A stretch of 52,669 nucleotides of DNA from an uncultured Spartobacteria bacterium. GTDB taxonomy: Bacteria; Verrucomicrobiota; Verrucomicrobiia; Chthoniobacterales; Terrimicrobiaceae. The DNA lies in contig CALAPX010000391.1 in assembly GCA_937888355.1 (NCBI GenBank), positions 1-52,669 of the forward strand, in the 5' to 3' direction. Below, one piece after another: positions 19,332 through 27,454 of the stretch. Positions within the stretch are counted from its first letter, which is position 1. Each line of letters starts with the position of its first letter. The notes beneath the pieces were generated by a model. It had not been told where the DNA came from. It made no database searches and was given only the letters and a program-made list of their open reading frames with translations. A program made the position numbers and the translations under genes.

Positions 19332-20416
19332 GCCCCACCATTATCAAAATAGTCATACAGGCTGCCATCGCTCTCACGTTTATCAGCCTGCTATTACTCG
19401 GGATCATCATTGCGATTCGATGGGGAACCGATCGAAAGCAGCGCATTAGCAGTGATTACCGGAAGGAGGCAAAGCTATTTGTGATGGGCTTCATCACTGG
19501 AAAGATCACGAAAGAAGAAAGTCTGGAAGTCCTTAAGGAAAACCTTAAAGAGGGGCTGGAGCTTCTTTTGGAAATCGGAAACTCTTTATCTGAGGAGGAA
19601 AGAAAGCGTGTTAGAATTCTGTGCGCCGCCTTGCCATTCGAGGAAGAGCAACTGGATTTGCTGGAGAGCAGGCACTGGGAAAACCGCCGCCGCGCCGCTG
19701 AGAGTCTTGGCTACGTGGGAGGAACGGCCTCAGTCGCTCCGCTCAAGGCGGCGTTGAGTGATGGAATCCTTATCGTGAGGGAAGCCGCCGCGAGAGCATT
19801 GGTCGCTATGGGGTGCGTTGATGCCGTTGAATCGATTGTGCTCGCGCTGGATGCCCCCGGAGAAATGGCGGAACGACGCGCCGCAGAAGTGGTCACGGTT
19901 CTTGGCGATGGAGCGGTCGATCCGCTTCTGTCCATGCTTGATCAGAAGGGTGTGAAGTACACGCCCACTAGCATAAAAATCGTGATCCGTGCCTTGGGCT
20001 CACTGCGTGCGAGTGAGGCGGTGCCGGCTCTGGTCAGGCTTCTTAAAAACAGCGAATTCACAATAAGGCTCAACAGCGTTAGGGCGCTTGGGCTGATCGG
20101 AGACGCCTCTGTTATTCCTGAAATTGCCGAACTTGCAGAGGATCTTCCATGGGAGGTGAGGAATGTCTCAGTGCAGGCACTTGGACGCTTGCAAGCCACT
20201 GAGCGAATTCCCCTGCTAGTCCGAGCTTTGGGAGATCCTTCTTGGTGGGTCAGGTTCTCGGCCGCTCAAGCGCTTTACGCATTGGGAGAACCTGGCCTCC
20301 GTGAGTTACAAAAAAGTATGTCCGCGCACTCCGACCGGTATGCGCGCGATATGAGCCGTCAAATCCTGCAGGAGCATCGCCTCCTAGAAAGAAACTCTAT
20401 TCCTTCCGCCTTATGA
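19319..20416 (+). CDS. Membrane-anchored HEAT-repeat protein
   Basis: 365 residues. A single N-terminal membrane helix (about 8-34) is followed at once by RWGTDRKQR, so the positive-inside rule puts the rest in the cytoplasm. A helical linker (about 45-110) leads to roughly seven HEAT repeats (about 116-350), visible as recurring units like RRRAAESLGYVG, VREAAARALVAMG, IRLNSVRALGLIG and VRFSAAQALYALG. It overlaps yaiO at its start and the GT2 synthase at its end (ATGA), which argues for a physical partnership with the synthase. It could be a scaffold or a receptor for cyclic-di-GMP; no known nucleotide-binding motif is seen, so that part is a guess. Confidence 0.85.
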   Translation: MEILSPTIIKIVIQAAIALTFISLLLLGIIIAIRWGTDRKQRISSDYRKEAKLFVMGFITGKITKEESLEVLKENLKEGLELLLEIGNSLSEEERKRVRILCAALPFEEEQLDLLESRHWENRRRAAESLGYVGGTASVAPLKAALSDGILIVREAAARALVAMGCVDAVESIVLALDAPGEMAERRAAEVVTVLGDGAVDPLLSMLDQKGVKYTPTSIKIVIRALGSLRASEAVPALVRLLKNSEFTIRLNSVRALGLIGDASVIPEIAELAEDLPWEVRNVSVQALGRLQATERIPLLVRALGDPSWWVRFSAAQALYALGEPGLRELQKSMSAHSDRYARDMSRQILQEHRLLERNSIPSAL

Positions 20417-21828
20417 TCACTTTCGTTTTAATCTGTGTCTGGTTCGTGCTGGCTTACTTTATTGCCCTGCATGCATTGTATTTATTCTTAATTATTATCG
20501 GTGCCCTTCAAGTGCGCCGATACCAAAAAGGAATTACTTTTGCCGAGTTTGAGCGAATTGCGGCTTCTGACCTCACAATGCCGGTATCTGTCATCATTCC
20601 TATCTTCAACGAGGAGAGCATTGCCGTGGCAACAGTCCAAAATGCCTTGGCCCTAAACTACCCGAAACATGAGGTCATCGTGGTGGATGATGGTTCAACG
20701 GACAAAACAATGGCGGAACTAGTCGAGGCGTTCCGGTTGTTCCGAGTCGAAAAGCAGGGGCAAAAACACATTCCAACCCGAGAGGTGCTTGGCTCCTATG
20801 GGTCTGTGGAACATCCGAATCTTCTTGTGGTCACAAAGGAGAACGGACGCCGCGGGGATGCAATCAATGCCGCCGTGGCCGTATCCAAGTATCCGCTTCT
20901 TTGTGTGATTGATGCCGATTGCGTGCTTGAGAGCGACGGCTTGTTGCACATGGCGCGTCCATTTTTGAGGGATTCAAAGCTCGCCGCATCGGCGGGTGTG
21001 GTGAGGCCATCAAATGGTCTGCAACTTAAGGGTGGAAGGATCGTTGGGCAGGGCCTGCCGAAGAGCCTCTTGGGGTTGAGCCAGGAAATCGAGTATGCCC
21101 GAAGCTTTCAATGGGCACGCATTGGGTTGTGCCGCCTCCAGAGCATGTTGTGCATTTCCGGCGCGTTGCTGTTGATCAAGAAGAGTGTGTTTGAGGCCGT
21201 GGGGGGCAGTTGGCCGAATGCTATCACCGATGACATTGAGTTCACAATTCGACTAAACAAGCATATCCACGACCGCCGCCGAGACCGCACCCAGCATCTT
21301 GAATTCACGCCCGATGCCGTTTGCTACACCGAGGTGCCTGAAAAGTTTCGGCAATATGCTTCCCAGAGGAACCGTTGGCAGAGAGGAACCCTTCAAGCTC
21401 TTTTGCGGAATTGGAAAATGATGCTCAATCCCCGCTACGGCATGAGCGGACTATTTGGGATGCCGTTCTTCCTGATTTTTGAAGCCTTCTCCGCAATTGT
21501 TGAGTTGTTGGCTTATATGCTTATCCCCGTAACATTGATTTTGGGCCTCGCAGGGGCTTGGGAGATCGCGCTGATGCTCTATGCCGCTTATATCACCGGA
21601 GTCTGCCTGACCCTGTCGGCGATCCTGCTTTCAGAGACCGGGCGTCTCCGCGCGGCAAGCTGGCAGGACTTCTGGAAAATGATCGCGGCGGTCTTTCTGG
21701 ACAATCTTGGATTCCACCAGTGGCACTTGATCAACCGTGTGCTTGGAACATTCCAATACCTTATCCTGCGGCGCACGGACATGGGACTGCATATGGAGCG
21801 CCTCTCCCCGAATACAGCCACGCCATGA
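20413..21828 (+). CDS. Processive membrane glycosyltransferase, family 2
   Basis: A 471-residue inner-membrane polysaccharide synthase. After N-terminal helices (about 2-33) the GT-A domain shows VDDGS (91-95), DADC (167-170), TDDIE (272-276) and QRNRW (318-322), the D,D,D,QxxRW set of processive enzymes such as PgaC, NodC and cellulose synthase. About four more helices follow (345-450). There is no PilZ domain, so cyclic-di-GMP control, if real, must act through another protein. Four-base overlaps link it to the HEAT gene before and the dehydrogenase after. The polymer is unknown; the nearby GH16 enzyme suggests beta-linkages. Confidence 0.92.
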   Translation: MITFVLICVWFVLAYFIALHALYLFLIIIGALQVRRYQKGITFAEFERIAASDLTMPVSVIIPIFNEESIAVATVQNALALNYPKHEVIVVDDGSTDKTMAELVEAFRLFRVEKQGQKHIPTREVLGSYGSVEHPNLLVVTKENGRRGDAINAAVAVSKYPLLCVIDADCVLESDGLLHMARPFLRDSKLAASAGVVRPSNGLQLKGGRIVGQGLPKSLLGLSQEIEYARSFQWARIGLCRLQSMLCISGALLLIKKSVFEAVGGSWPNAITDDIEFTIRLNKHIHDRRRDRTQHLEFTPDAVCYTEVPEKFRQYASQRNRWQRGTLQALLRNWKMMLNPRYGMSGLFGMPFFLIFEAFSAIVELLAYMLIPVTLILGLAGAWEIALMLYAAYITGVCLTLSAILLSETGRLRAASWQDFWKMIAAVFLDNLGFHQWHLINRVLGTFQYLILRRTDMGLHMERLSPNTATP

Positions 21829-23126
21829 TGCCCAAGCCTGAAGGAGCTAAATATGAAGTAGCAGTGGTCGGCCTTGGGTATGTGGGAATTCCGCTTGCCA
21901 TTGGATTTGCGACTGCAGGGTGCCGCACGCTTGGGGTAGATTCGGATGCCGAGCGCGTAGAAATACTGCAATCTGGCAAGTCGCCGCTGCCGCATTTGGG
22001 AAACGCTAAAATAGCAACAGCGCTATCGGATCGGCGCGTGAGGTTCAGTGCGGAAAAATGCGATCTCGCCGAGAGCGAGGCGATCATCATTTGTGTTCCC
22101 ACGCCGATCCGCAGTCACAATGAACCGGACTTGGGGTATGTTTTGTCCGCAGCGGGCGAAATTGCTCCATGGCTTCGGCAGGGGATGCTTGTGTGCCTAG
22201 AGTCGAGCACTTACCCGGGAACGACTGGTCAGGATTTGCGTGAAGTATTGGAGAGCATGTCCGGACTGAAGGCAGGCGAGGATTTCCATCTTGCCTTCTC
22301 ACCCGAACGCGAAGATCCAGGAAACAACGGGAGTGTGCTGCACAAGATGCCTAAAGTCATCGGAGGCTACACGGAGGGGTGTCTTTCCCGCGCGCTAGAA
22401 CTGTATGAGCGTGTTGTGGAGCATCCTGTTCCTGTGAGCAGTTGCGAAACAGCCGAAGCGGTAAAGCTCACGGAGAACATTTTTCGGTTTGTTAATATCG
22501 CCCTTATTAACGAATTGAAGCGCATTTATTCGGCCATGGACATCGATATCTGGGAAGTAGTCGAGGCAGCAAAGACAAAGCCTTTTGGCTATATGCCTTT
22601 CTATCCCGGCGTTGGGGTCGGGGGTCACTGCATTCCAGTCGATCCGTTCTACCTCACATGGAAGGCGCGCGAATATAACCTCGACACCCGATTCATCGAA
22701 TTGGCCGGGCAGATCAACCGCTCAATGCCATACTATGCGGTGAACCACCTGCTCGAGGCTCTGAATGCCCGAAAGCGGTCGCTCCGGGGGAGTAGGATTC
22801 TTGTTCTCGGGGTGGCCTACAAGCCCGGGATTTCAGACGACCGCGAATCTCCATCGTATCGAGTCATGGATCTTCTGAGGCAAAAAGGGGCGGAAGTCGG
22901 ATATTATGATCCGTATGTTCCAGAAATCGATGCTCCAGGAACACCCTGGCATGCTCTTCGGACACTGGAATGGAACCGCGGGAACCTTGCCGCATTTGAT
23001 GCAGCAATCGTGTGCACGGCACACAGAGAAATTGACTACAAGGAACTGGCGGACGTGGTGCCGCTGGTGGTCGATGCCTGTAATGCAGTGCCAAAAAACC
23101 GTGTGGCGTGTGTCGTCCCTGCATGA
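21825..23126 (+). CDS. UDP-(N-acetyl)hexosamine/glucose 6-dehydrogenase
   Basis: A 433-residue enzyme that oxidises a UDP-hexose or UDP-N-acetylhexosamine to the uronic acid with NAD+. The Rossmann motif VGLGYVGIPLA is at 15-25 and the catalytic cysteine is C269 in GVGGHCIPVDPFYLTWKA. That form is closer to the WbpA/WbpO/TviB (HexNAc) branch than to UDP-glucose dehydrogenases. LGVAYKPGISDDRESPS is the C-terminal signature. The start is ATG 21825 (overlapping the GT2 stop) or the ATG at 21828. Paired with the epimerase, it predicts a uronic acid such as a HexNAcA in the polymer; the exact sugar is inference. Confidence 0.92.
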   Translation: MMPKPEGAKYEVAVVGLGYVGIPLAIGFATAGCRTLGVDSDAERVEILQSGKSPLPHLGNAKIATALSDRRVRFSAEKCDLAESEAIIICVPTPIRSHNEPDLGYVLSAAGEIAPWLRQGMLVCLESSTYPGTTGQDLREVLESMSGLKAGEDFHLAFSPEREDPGNNGSVLHKMPKVIGGYTEGCLSRALELYERVVEHPVPVSSCETAEAVKLTENIFRFVNIALINELKRIYSAMDIDIWEVVEAAKTKPFGYMPFYPGVGVGGHCIPVDPFYLTWKAREYNLDTRFIELAGQINRSMPYYAVNHLLEALNARKRSLRGSRILVLGVAYKPGISDDRESPSYRVMDLLRQKGAEVGYYDPYVPEIDAPGTPWHALRTLEWNRGNLAAFDAAIVCTAHREIDYKELADVVPLVVDACNAVPKNRVACVVPA

Positions 23127-23141
23127 CTCTTCGATGTTCTC

Positions 23142-23903
23142 ATGGGATTGCTTCTTCTCTCCACGATTCTTGCCTTTGGGGGGACTGTTTCTGGGGAGGG
23201 TGTATACGTTGAGGAGTTCGACTCGCCTGGAAAACCTCAAGCTCCCGTTGGGATGGAGTGGAGCAGGGTGACGGAGTTATATTTTCCTGTCTCGTGGGAC
23301 GAGATGGTGCCGGGAGACGGATATGCATATCTGAAAGCAGAACGGGCGATTTTCGATAATGGCGTGAGCCGGGGGAAGGGTCCGTTTCAAACGCTCTCGA
23401 TCGGACCAGTAGAAGCGGGGAGCCGACTTTCCATACGGGCGAAAAACACCGCTGTTCCAGGTCTGGTTGGGCTGTTTTTTACCTATAACGAGCAAGGAAC
23501 ATTTGACGAAATCGATATTGAGATTGTCGCATCTGACAGGACGGTGCGCCCTGCCGGTCAAGGAGGGAATTGGACAGATGCGCGATTTAACACATGGGCC
23601 GAAGCTGATCTAAATACACTGCGGCCCGGAAACATTAAAAAATCCCCCTTACGCAACGCGGCAGGGATCAAGGTATCGCACCGTGACGGCAAGTTCCATG
23701 TGTACACTCTCGAATGGAAGCCAGATTCGGTACGATTTCTGGTTGATGGGGTGGAGCAGTCCAGCACACGACAGTTTGTGCCAAAACGACCAGCGACCTT
23801 GATTTTTGGTTTTCGTCACATGCCATGGGCGGGAGAACCGGACTGGGATGGCTATCAAACAATGCAGGTCGATTGGGTGAAAATCGAAGCGTTATCTCCA
23901 TGA
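23142..23903 (+). CDS. Secreted glycoside hydrolase family 16 glycanase
   Basis: 253 residues with a signal peptide (about 1-18). The jelly-roll active strand reads FDEIDIEIV, giving nucleophile E123, D125 and acid/base E127. The bulge-less ExDxE form is shared with lichenases and differs from the laminarinase ExDxxE form. GH16 enzymes cut beta-1,3 or beta-1,4 glucans and galactans; within synthesis operons (for example ExoK in rhizobia) they set polymer length. It lies 15 bases after the dehydrogenase and its stop overlaps the next gene. It should act in the periplasm or outside the cell. Confidence 0.9.
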   Translation: MGLLLLSTILAFGGTVSGEGVYVEEFDSPGKPQAPVGMEWSRVTELYFPVSWDEMVPGDGYAYLKAERAIFDNGVSRGKGPFQTLSIGPVEAGSRLSIRAKNTAVPGLVGLFFTYNEQGTFDEIDIEIVASDRTVRPAGQGGNWTDARFNTWAEADLNTLRPGNIKKSPLRNAAGIKVSHRDGKFHVYTLEWKPDSVRFLVDGVEQSSTRQFVPKRPATLIFGFRHMPWAGEPDWDGYQTMQVDWVKIEALSP

Positions 23904-25705
23904 TTGAGCATATCGAAATCTTATCTGAAGCATTGCCTCTAAATGGGATCGATTCCGGATTCCGAAACATGCATGACCGGGATTTTCAAAGGGCATGCCT
24001 TGATGCTGTGAAGGACGTGCTAGGGAAAGTGCTTAGGATCCATTCGCCCTCAATGGGTCTCCTAAGCGCAAAAGTTGATTATCTTAGTGACGGGTATGCC
24101 GTGGAAGAGGTCGAATTACCCGGCGGGATCCCACTGATGGGAAGGAAAGCGTGGAGTAAAGTCACGGGTGGACTATTGGAGCCAGACACCTTTGAGGTGA
24201 TGGAAAATCAAGGCTACCGCTACGCTGGGGTTGTGCTCGTGTTTCAAGGGCGGGAGTTGATGCGGATCAGCTTTCTGCTAGAGGCTCCCGGTGCCGATGT
24301 GGAGCGTTTTAATGATTTGGTTTCGACCTGCGCAATCATGTCTGCGCAAGCGGTGCGCTTGGAAGAGCTGCGCTACCTTAGCAGGCATGACGCATTGACG
24401 GGGCTTGCGAACAGAACGTTATTTCTCGCAAGAATCGCATCTGAGATTCAAACCCTTCAGAGCGGGCAAGGAGGCGCTTACATTTTTGAAATTCGCCTCG
24501 CCTGCCTGGATTTAGTGAATGACAACTTTGGCCTGCATGCGGGGGATGAGTTGATTCTGGAGGCCGCGCGGCGATTAAGTGCGCTGAATGGAGGCCGGGC
24601 ATTTGTCGCAAGGGTGGGCGGAAGCAAATTCATGCTCCTCTTGAGCCATGAGGGCCCCGAAAATCTCGCCTTCCTTATGCGTGACGTCGAGGGTGCCCTT
24701 GAACATCCAGTGACAATCGAGGGGCAGGGTATTCAAATGACATTCGATATCGGGTGCGTGGCGATTGATGACCCGCAGTTGCACCCTGTTGAGGTGCTTC
24801 AACGCGCAGAAATGGCGGTTAGCGATGCGCAAAGCCGCTCTGTTTTGCTCCAACAGAAGACATATATTTACAAAGATACATTTTTCGAGACGAAGAGGCA
24901 AAACAGCCGCCTGAACTTATTGGTCCGTCAGGCGTACAGCGAAAAAAGATTTTTCCTGCTCTTCCAGCCGTTGGTTGATTTACGGAAAACCACCATGATC
25001 GGGTGCGAGGCATTATTACGGATGCTTGACCCGAGTGGTCAGACAATCGAGGCGGCACGGTTCATGCCCGCAGTGGAGCGTATCCGCTACGAGTCCACTT
25101 TGGACAAGTGGGTATTTGAGGAAATCATGCGTTTATACGGGAGTGATAAGTTTTTGAGGCAGCGGCTGAAGGCCGGGGGTTTCAAGATGGCGATGAATTG
25201 CGATCCTAAACTCCTTTCCCAAAATGGGCTTTCCAAGGAATGGTTATCCCGGTTCGAGCAAGCGGAGTTTGACCCCAAGGGGTTTTCTTTGGAGATGGTG
25301 GAACATCCAATTCTTTTTGAGAGTAGCGTGCTTATGCAAAATCTCCGGACTCTGCGCCGGGAGGGGGTACAAATTGCAGTGGATGATTTCGGATCTGGTC
25401 ACAGTAACCTTCGCTATTTGGCTGGTCTCCCGATCGATCTTGTGAAGCTTGATCGTGGGTTCTTGAAAGGTGTTGGAGACAATAGATCGCGCGAGGCCCG
25501 TCTGCTGAAGGCGATCCTCGATTTATGTGCAGAGCTTGGCTATGAATCGCTTTGTGAAGGGGTAGAGACTCAGGCGCATGCCGATTTTCTTAAAAGCATC
25601 GATTGCTCCAGTGCGCAGGGCTATTTCTACGGGAAGCCGATGCCTTTGCCTGAGGTGCTTGCGCTTGCCGACAGATACGATGCTGCACCCAAGGCGCTAG
25701 GGTAA
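23900..25705 (+). CDS. GGDEF-EAL protein, predicted cyclic-di-GMP phosphodiesterase
   Basis: 601 residues, start ATG 23900 overlapping the GH16 stop. A soluble N-terminal GAF-like sensor region (about 25-155) is followed by a GGDEF domain whose active site is degenerate (GGSKF, 240-244), so no cyclase activity is expected; such domains often bind GTP as a regulator. The EAL domain keeps its catalytic set: CEALLR (369-374), N433, EMVE (465-468), DDFGSG (495-500), KLD (516-518), EGVE (553-556) and QGY (573-575). It therefore probably degrades cyclic-di-GMP. As last gene of the operon it would oppose the divergent diguanylate cyclase. Confidence 0.9.
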   Translation: MIEHIEILSEALPLNGIDSGFRNMHDRDFQRACLDAVKDVLGKVLRIHSPSMGLLSAKVDYLSDGYAVEEVELPGGIPLMGRKAWSKVTGGLLEPDTFEVMENQGYRYAGVVLVFQGRELMRISFLLEAPGADVERFNDLVSTCAIMSAQAVRLEELRYLSRHDALTGLANRTLFLARIASEIQTLQSGQGGAYIFEIRLACLDLVNDNFGLHAGDELILEAARRLSALNGGRAFVARVGGSKFMLLLSHEGPENLAFLMRDVEGALEHPVTIEGQGIQMTFDIGCVAIDDPQLHPVEVLQRAEMAVSDAQSRSVLLQQKTYIYKDTFFETKRQNSRLNLLVRQAYSEKRFFLLFQPLVDLRKTTMIGCEALLRMLDPSGQTIEAARFMPAVERIRYESTLDKWVFEEIMRLYGSDKFLRQRLKAGGFKMAMNCDPKLLSQNGLSKEWLSRFEQAEFDPKGFSLEMVEHPILFESSVLMQNLRTLRREGVQIAVDDFGSGHSNLRYLAGLPIDLVKLDRGFLKGVGDNRSREARLLKAILDLCAELGYESLCEGVETQAHADFLKSIDCSSAQGYFYGKPMPLPEVLALADRYDAAPKALG

Positions 25706-25707
25706 TG

Positions 25708-25815
25708 CTAAGTGGTCTCGAGGAAGGGGTGGTGATTGGACCAACGGAATGCGCGTACCCCCAGCCATGCCACGCCGAGCGTTATTCCGGCAGCAACAAT
25801 GCGCAGGAGACTCAT
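25708..25815 (-). CDS. Tiny membrane peptide (35 residues), candidate
   Basis: A minus-strand ORF, ATG 25815 to TAG 25708, beginning [19 protein letters not shown] with one hydrophobic helix (about residues 3-22) and then a basic stretch. Its ATG overlaps the stop of the preceding 65-residue ORF as ATGA, a layout typical of translationally coupled genes. It ends 3 bases from the stop of the convergent EAL gene. Not recognised as any family; it could be chance. Confidence 0.42.
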   Translation of the reverse strand: MSLLRIVAAGITLGVAWLGVRAFRWSNHHPFLETT

Positions 25816-26009
25816 GGCCAAGTCGGGTGGACGAAATCCAAATGCCCAGAACATCCCTTGAATATCACAAAAAGCGACTGCTTGGGCTTTCTCGCAATCT
25901 GCATTGTTTCGACGAATAATTCATACTGGCGCAAAACATATTCGGGGTTCGCATGCAAAAATGCCAAGCCGGCAAGCAGAGCCATTCCTGCAATCAAGCG
26001 CCCTCCCAT
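25812..26009 (-). CDS. Small membrane protein (65 residues), candidate
   Basis: An ORF from ATG 26009 (or TTG 26024) with an N-terminal helix, [20 protein letters not shown], followed by a charged region ([20 protein letters not shown]) and a short tail. It overlaps the 35-residue ORF below it by ATGA, and is divergent from gpmA with 57 bases between. The hydrophobic-then-basic layout suggests a single-pass membrane protein. I do not recognise the family, and codon evidence is too short to be decisive. Confidence 0.5.
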   Translation of the reverse strand: MGGRLIAGMALLAGLAFLHANPEYVLRQYELFVETMQIARKPKQSLFVIFKGCSGHLDFVHPTWP

Positions 26010-26066
26010 GTCGTAAAGGCCCAAGGCTTGTCATTTCCACCGGAACTCCGCTACTTTGCCTTTTGC

Positions 26067-26813
26067 ATGCACAAACTCGTTCTCATCCGCCACGGCGAAA
26101 GCACGTGGAACAAGGAAAACCGCTTCACTGGATGGCACGATGTCGATCTGAGTGACAAGGGTCGCGAGGAGGCCACAGCCGCCGGCCAGCTCCTTAAAAA
26201 AGAAGGATTCGCCTTCGACATCGCTTATGTCTCTGTCCTAAAACGTGCCCTCAATACACTCTGGGGAGTTCTCACCGAGCTCGACCAACTCTGGATTCCC
26301 ATGGAAAAGGACTGGCGCCTTAATGAACGCCACTATGGCGCTCTCCAAGGCCTCAACAAAGCCGAGACCGCTACGAAATTCGGCGACGAGCAAGTTCTTG
26401 TCTGGCGCCGCAGCTACGATATTCCTCCACCCGCGCTTGAAAAATCCGACGCTCGCTGGCCTGGACACGATCCACGCTACGCGGATATCCCAGAGGATCA
26501 GCTTCCCCTCACCGAATGCCTCAAGGATACCGTCGACCGCTTTCTTCCCCTGTGGCACGAAAAAATCGCGCCGGCGGTGAAATCGGGCAAACGGGTCATC
26601 ATTGCTGCCCATGGGAATAGTCTCCGAGCTCTCGTCAAGTACCTCGACAACCTCAGCGAGGAACAAGTTCTCAAGCTCAACATTCCCACCGGAATCCCAC
26701 TCATTTATGAGCTTGATGAGGATCTTAAGCCGCTAAAGAGCTACTACCTCGGCGACCAGTCGGCCATTGCCGCCGCCATGAACGCCGTCGCCAACCAAGG
26801 CAAGGCAATGTAG
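26067..26813 (+). CDS. gpmA: 2,3-bisphosphoglycerate-dependent phosphoglycerate mutase
   Basis: A 248-residue glycolytic enzyme that interconverts 3- and 2-phosphoglycerate through a phosphohistidine. [18 protein letters not shown] carries the catalytic histidine near residue 9; [11 protein letters not shown] and [12 protein letters not shown] supply the other active-site residues. ATG 26067 gives the normal start [11 protein letters not shown], and the frame upstream is spurious. A GCCCC-TTC-GGGGC hairpin (26854-26866) without a T run lies downstream. Confidence 0.96.
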   Translation: MHKLVLIRHGESTWNKENRFTGWHDVDLSDKGREEATAAGQLLKKEGFAFDIAYVSVLKRALNTLWGVLTELDQLWIPMEKDWRLNERHYGALQGLNKAETATKFGDEQVLVWRRSYDIPPPALEKSDARWPGHDPRYADIPEDQLPLTECLKDTVDRFLPLWHEKIAPAVKSGKRVIIAAHGNSLRALVKYLDNLSEEQVLKLNIPTGIPLIYELDEDLKPLKSYYLGDQSAIAAAMNAVANQGKAM

Positions 26814-26927
26814 CGGTTTGTAGTGCCCCTGCCTCATGTAGAACACATTGTTGGCCCCTTCGGGGCACCAGGGTCTTCCCCAAGCCCGGATTGTTGCTTA
26901 ACCGCCATTGCTCTGCCTTATTCTTAA

Positions 26928-27380
26928 TTGTATGGTTGCAGAGTGGACAATTTGAGTTCGTTTTTTCAGGATCCAAGCTCACATCAGGTTCTTCTATGGC
27001 TTGCGGGCGGCTCTGTGGCCTGTTTCCTTGCCTCACTGATTGCCATTCCCATTGTCCTTGTTCGTATCCCCGCGCAATATTTCGATGTCCGCGTTCCGCG
27101 CACTTGGATGAAACACCACCACCCCGCATTGAAAATTCTAGGGCATGTGCTGAAAAACACTTTTGGGGCCGTTTTTGTGATTGCTGGCTTCTTGATGCTT
27201 TTTCTTCCTGGCCAAGGCATTCTCACCATGCTGATCGGTCTTTCCCTCCTTGACTTCGCCGGCAAGCGCCACCTCGAAGCCAAACTGATTGGCCGCCCCA
27301 GCATCCTTGGCGCCATCAACCGGCTCCGCTTGCGATTTAACAAGTCTCCCCTTGTGCTCGCTCGCGGCGATTCAAATTAG
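26928..27380 (+). CDS. PGPGW-type small membrane protein
   Basis: Up to 150 residues, with two or three membrane helices. The segment FLMLFLPGQGILTMLIGL resembles the PGPGW motif of a conserved but uncharacterised family of bacterial membrane proteins; here the motif reads LPGQG. The C-terminus is basic (NRLRLRFNK). No in-frame ATG exists near the start, so initiation is at TTG 26928, GTG 26943 or TTG 26952; none has a good ribosome binding site. Its stop lies 74 bases before queH. Confidence 0.7.
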   Translation: MYGCRVDNLSSFFQDPSSHQVLLWLAGGSVACFLASLIAIPIVLVRIPAQYFDVRVPRTWMKHHHPALKILGHVLKNTFGAVFVIAGFLMLFLPGQGILTMLIGLSLLDFAGKRHLEAKLIGRPSILGAINRLRLRFNKSPLVLARGDSN

Positions 27381-27415
27381 CGATACTTGAACCAGAACAT
27401 TAATTTTTGTTTCCC

Positions 27416-27438
27416 TCCCTTGATGTCACTTCAAGGGA
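27416..27438 (+). promoter_or_regulatory. Inverted repeat just before queH
   Basis: TCCCTTGA (27416-27423) and TCAAGGGA (27431-27438) are a perfect 8-bp inverted repeat with a 7-base loop, 17 bases before the queH ATG. It does not look like a preQ1 riboswitch aptamer. It may be an operator or an RNA hairpin that affects translation. Confidence 0.35.
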
Positions 27439-27454
27439 TTGCAAGGATGATCCA

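Noticed and set aside
26854-26866. Terminator after gpmA
   Set aside because: GCCCC-TTC-GGGGC is a hairpin but has no T run after it, so it was only noted in the gpmA entry.
27416-27454. preQ1 riboswitch before queH
   Set aside because: The short inverted repeat lacks the preQ1 aptamer layout; QueH is also a late step rarely controlled that way.
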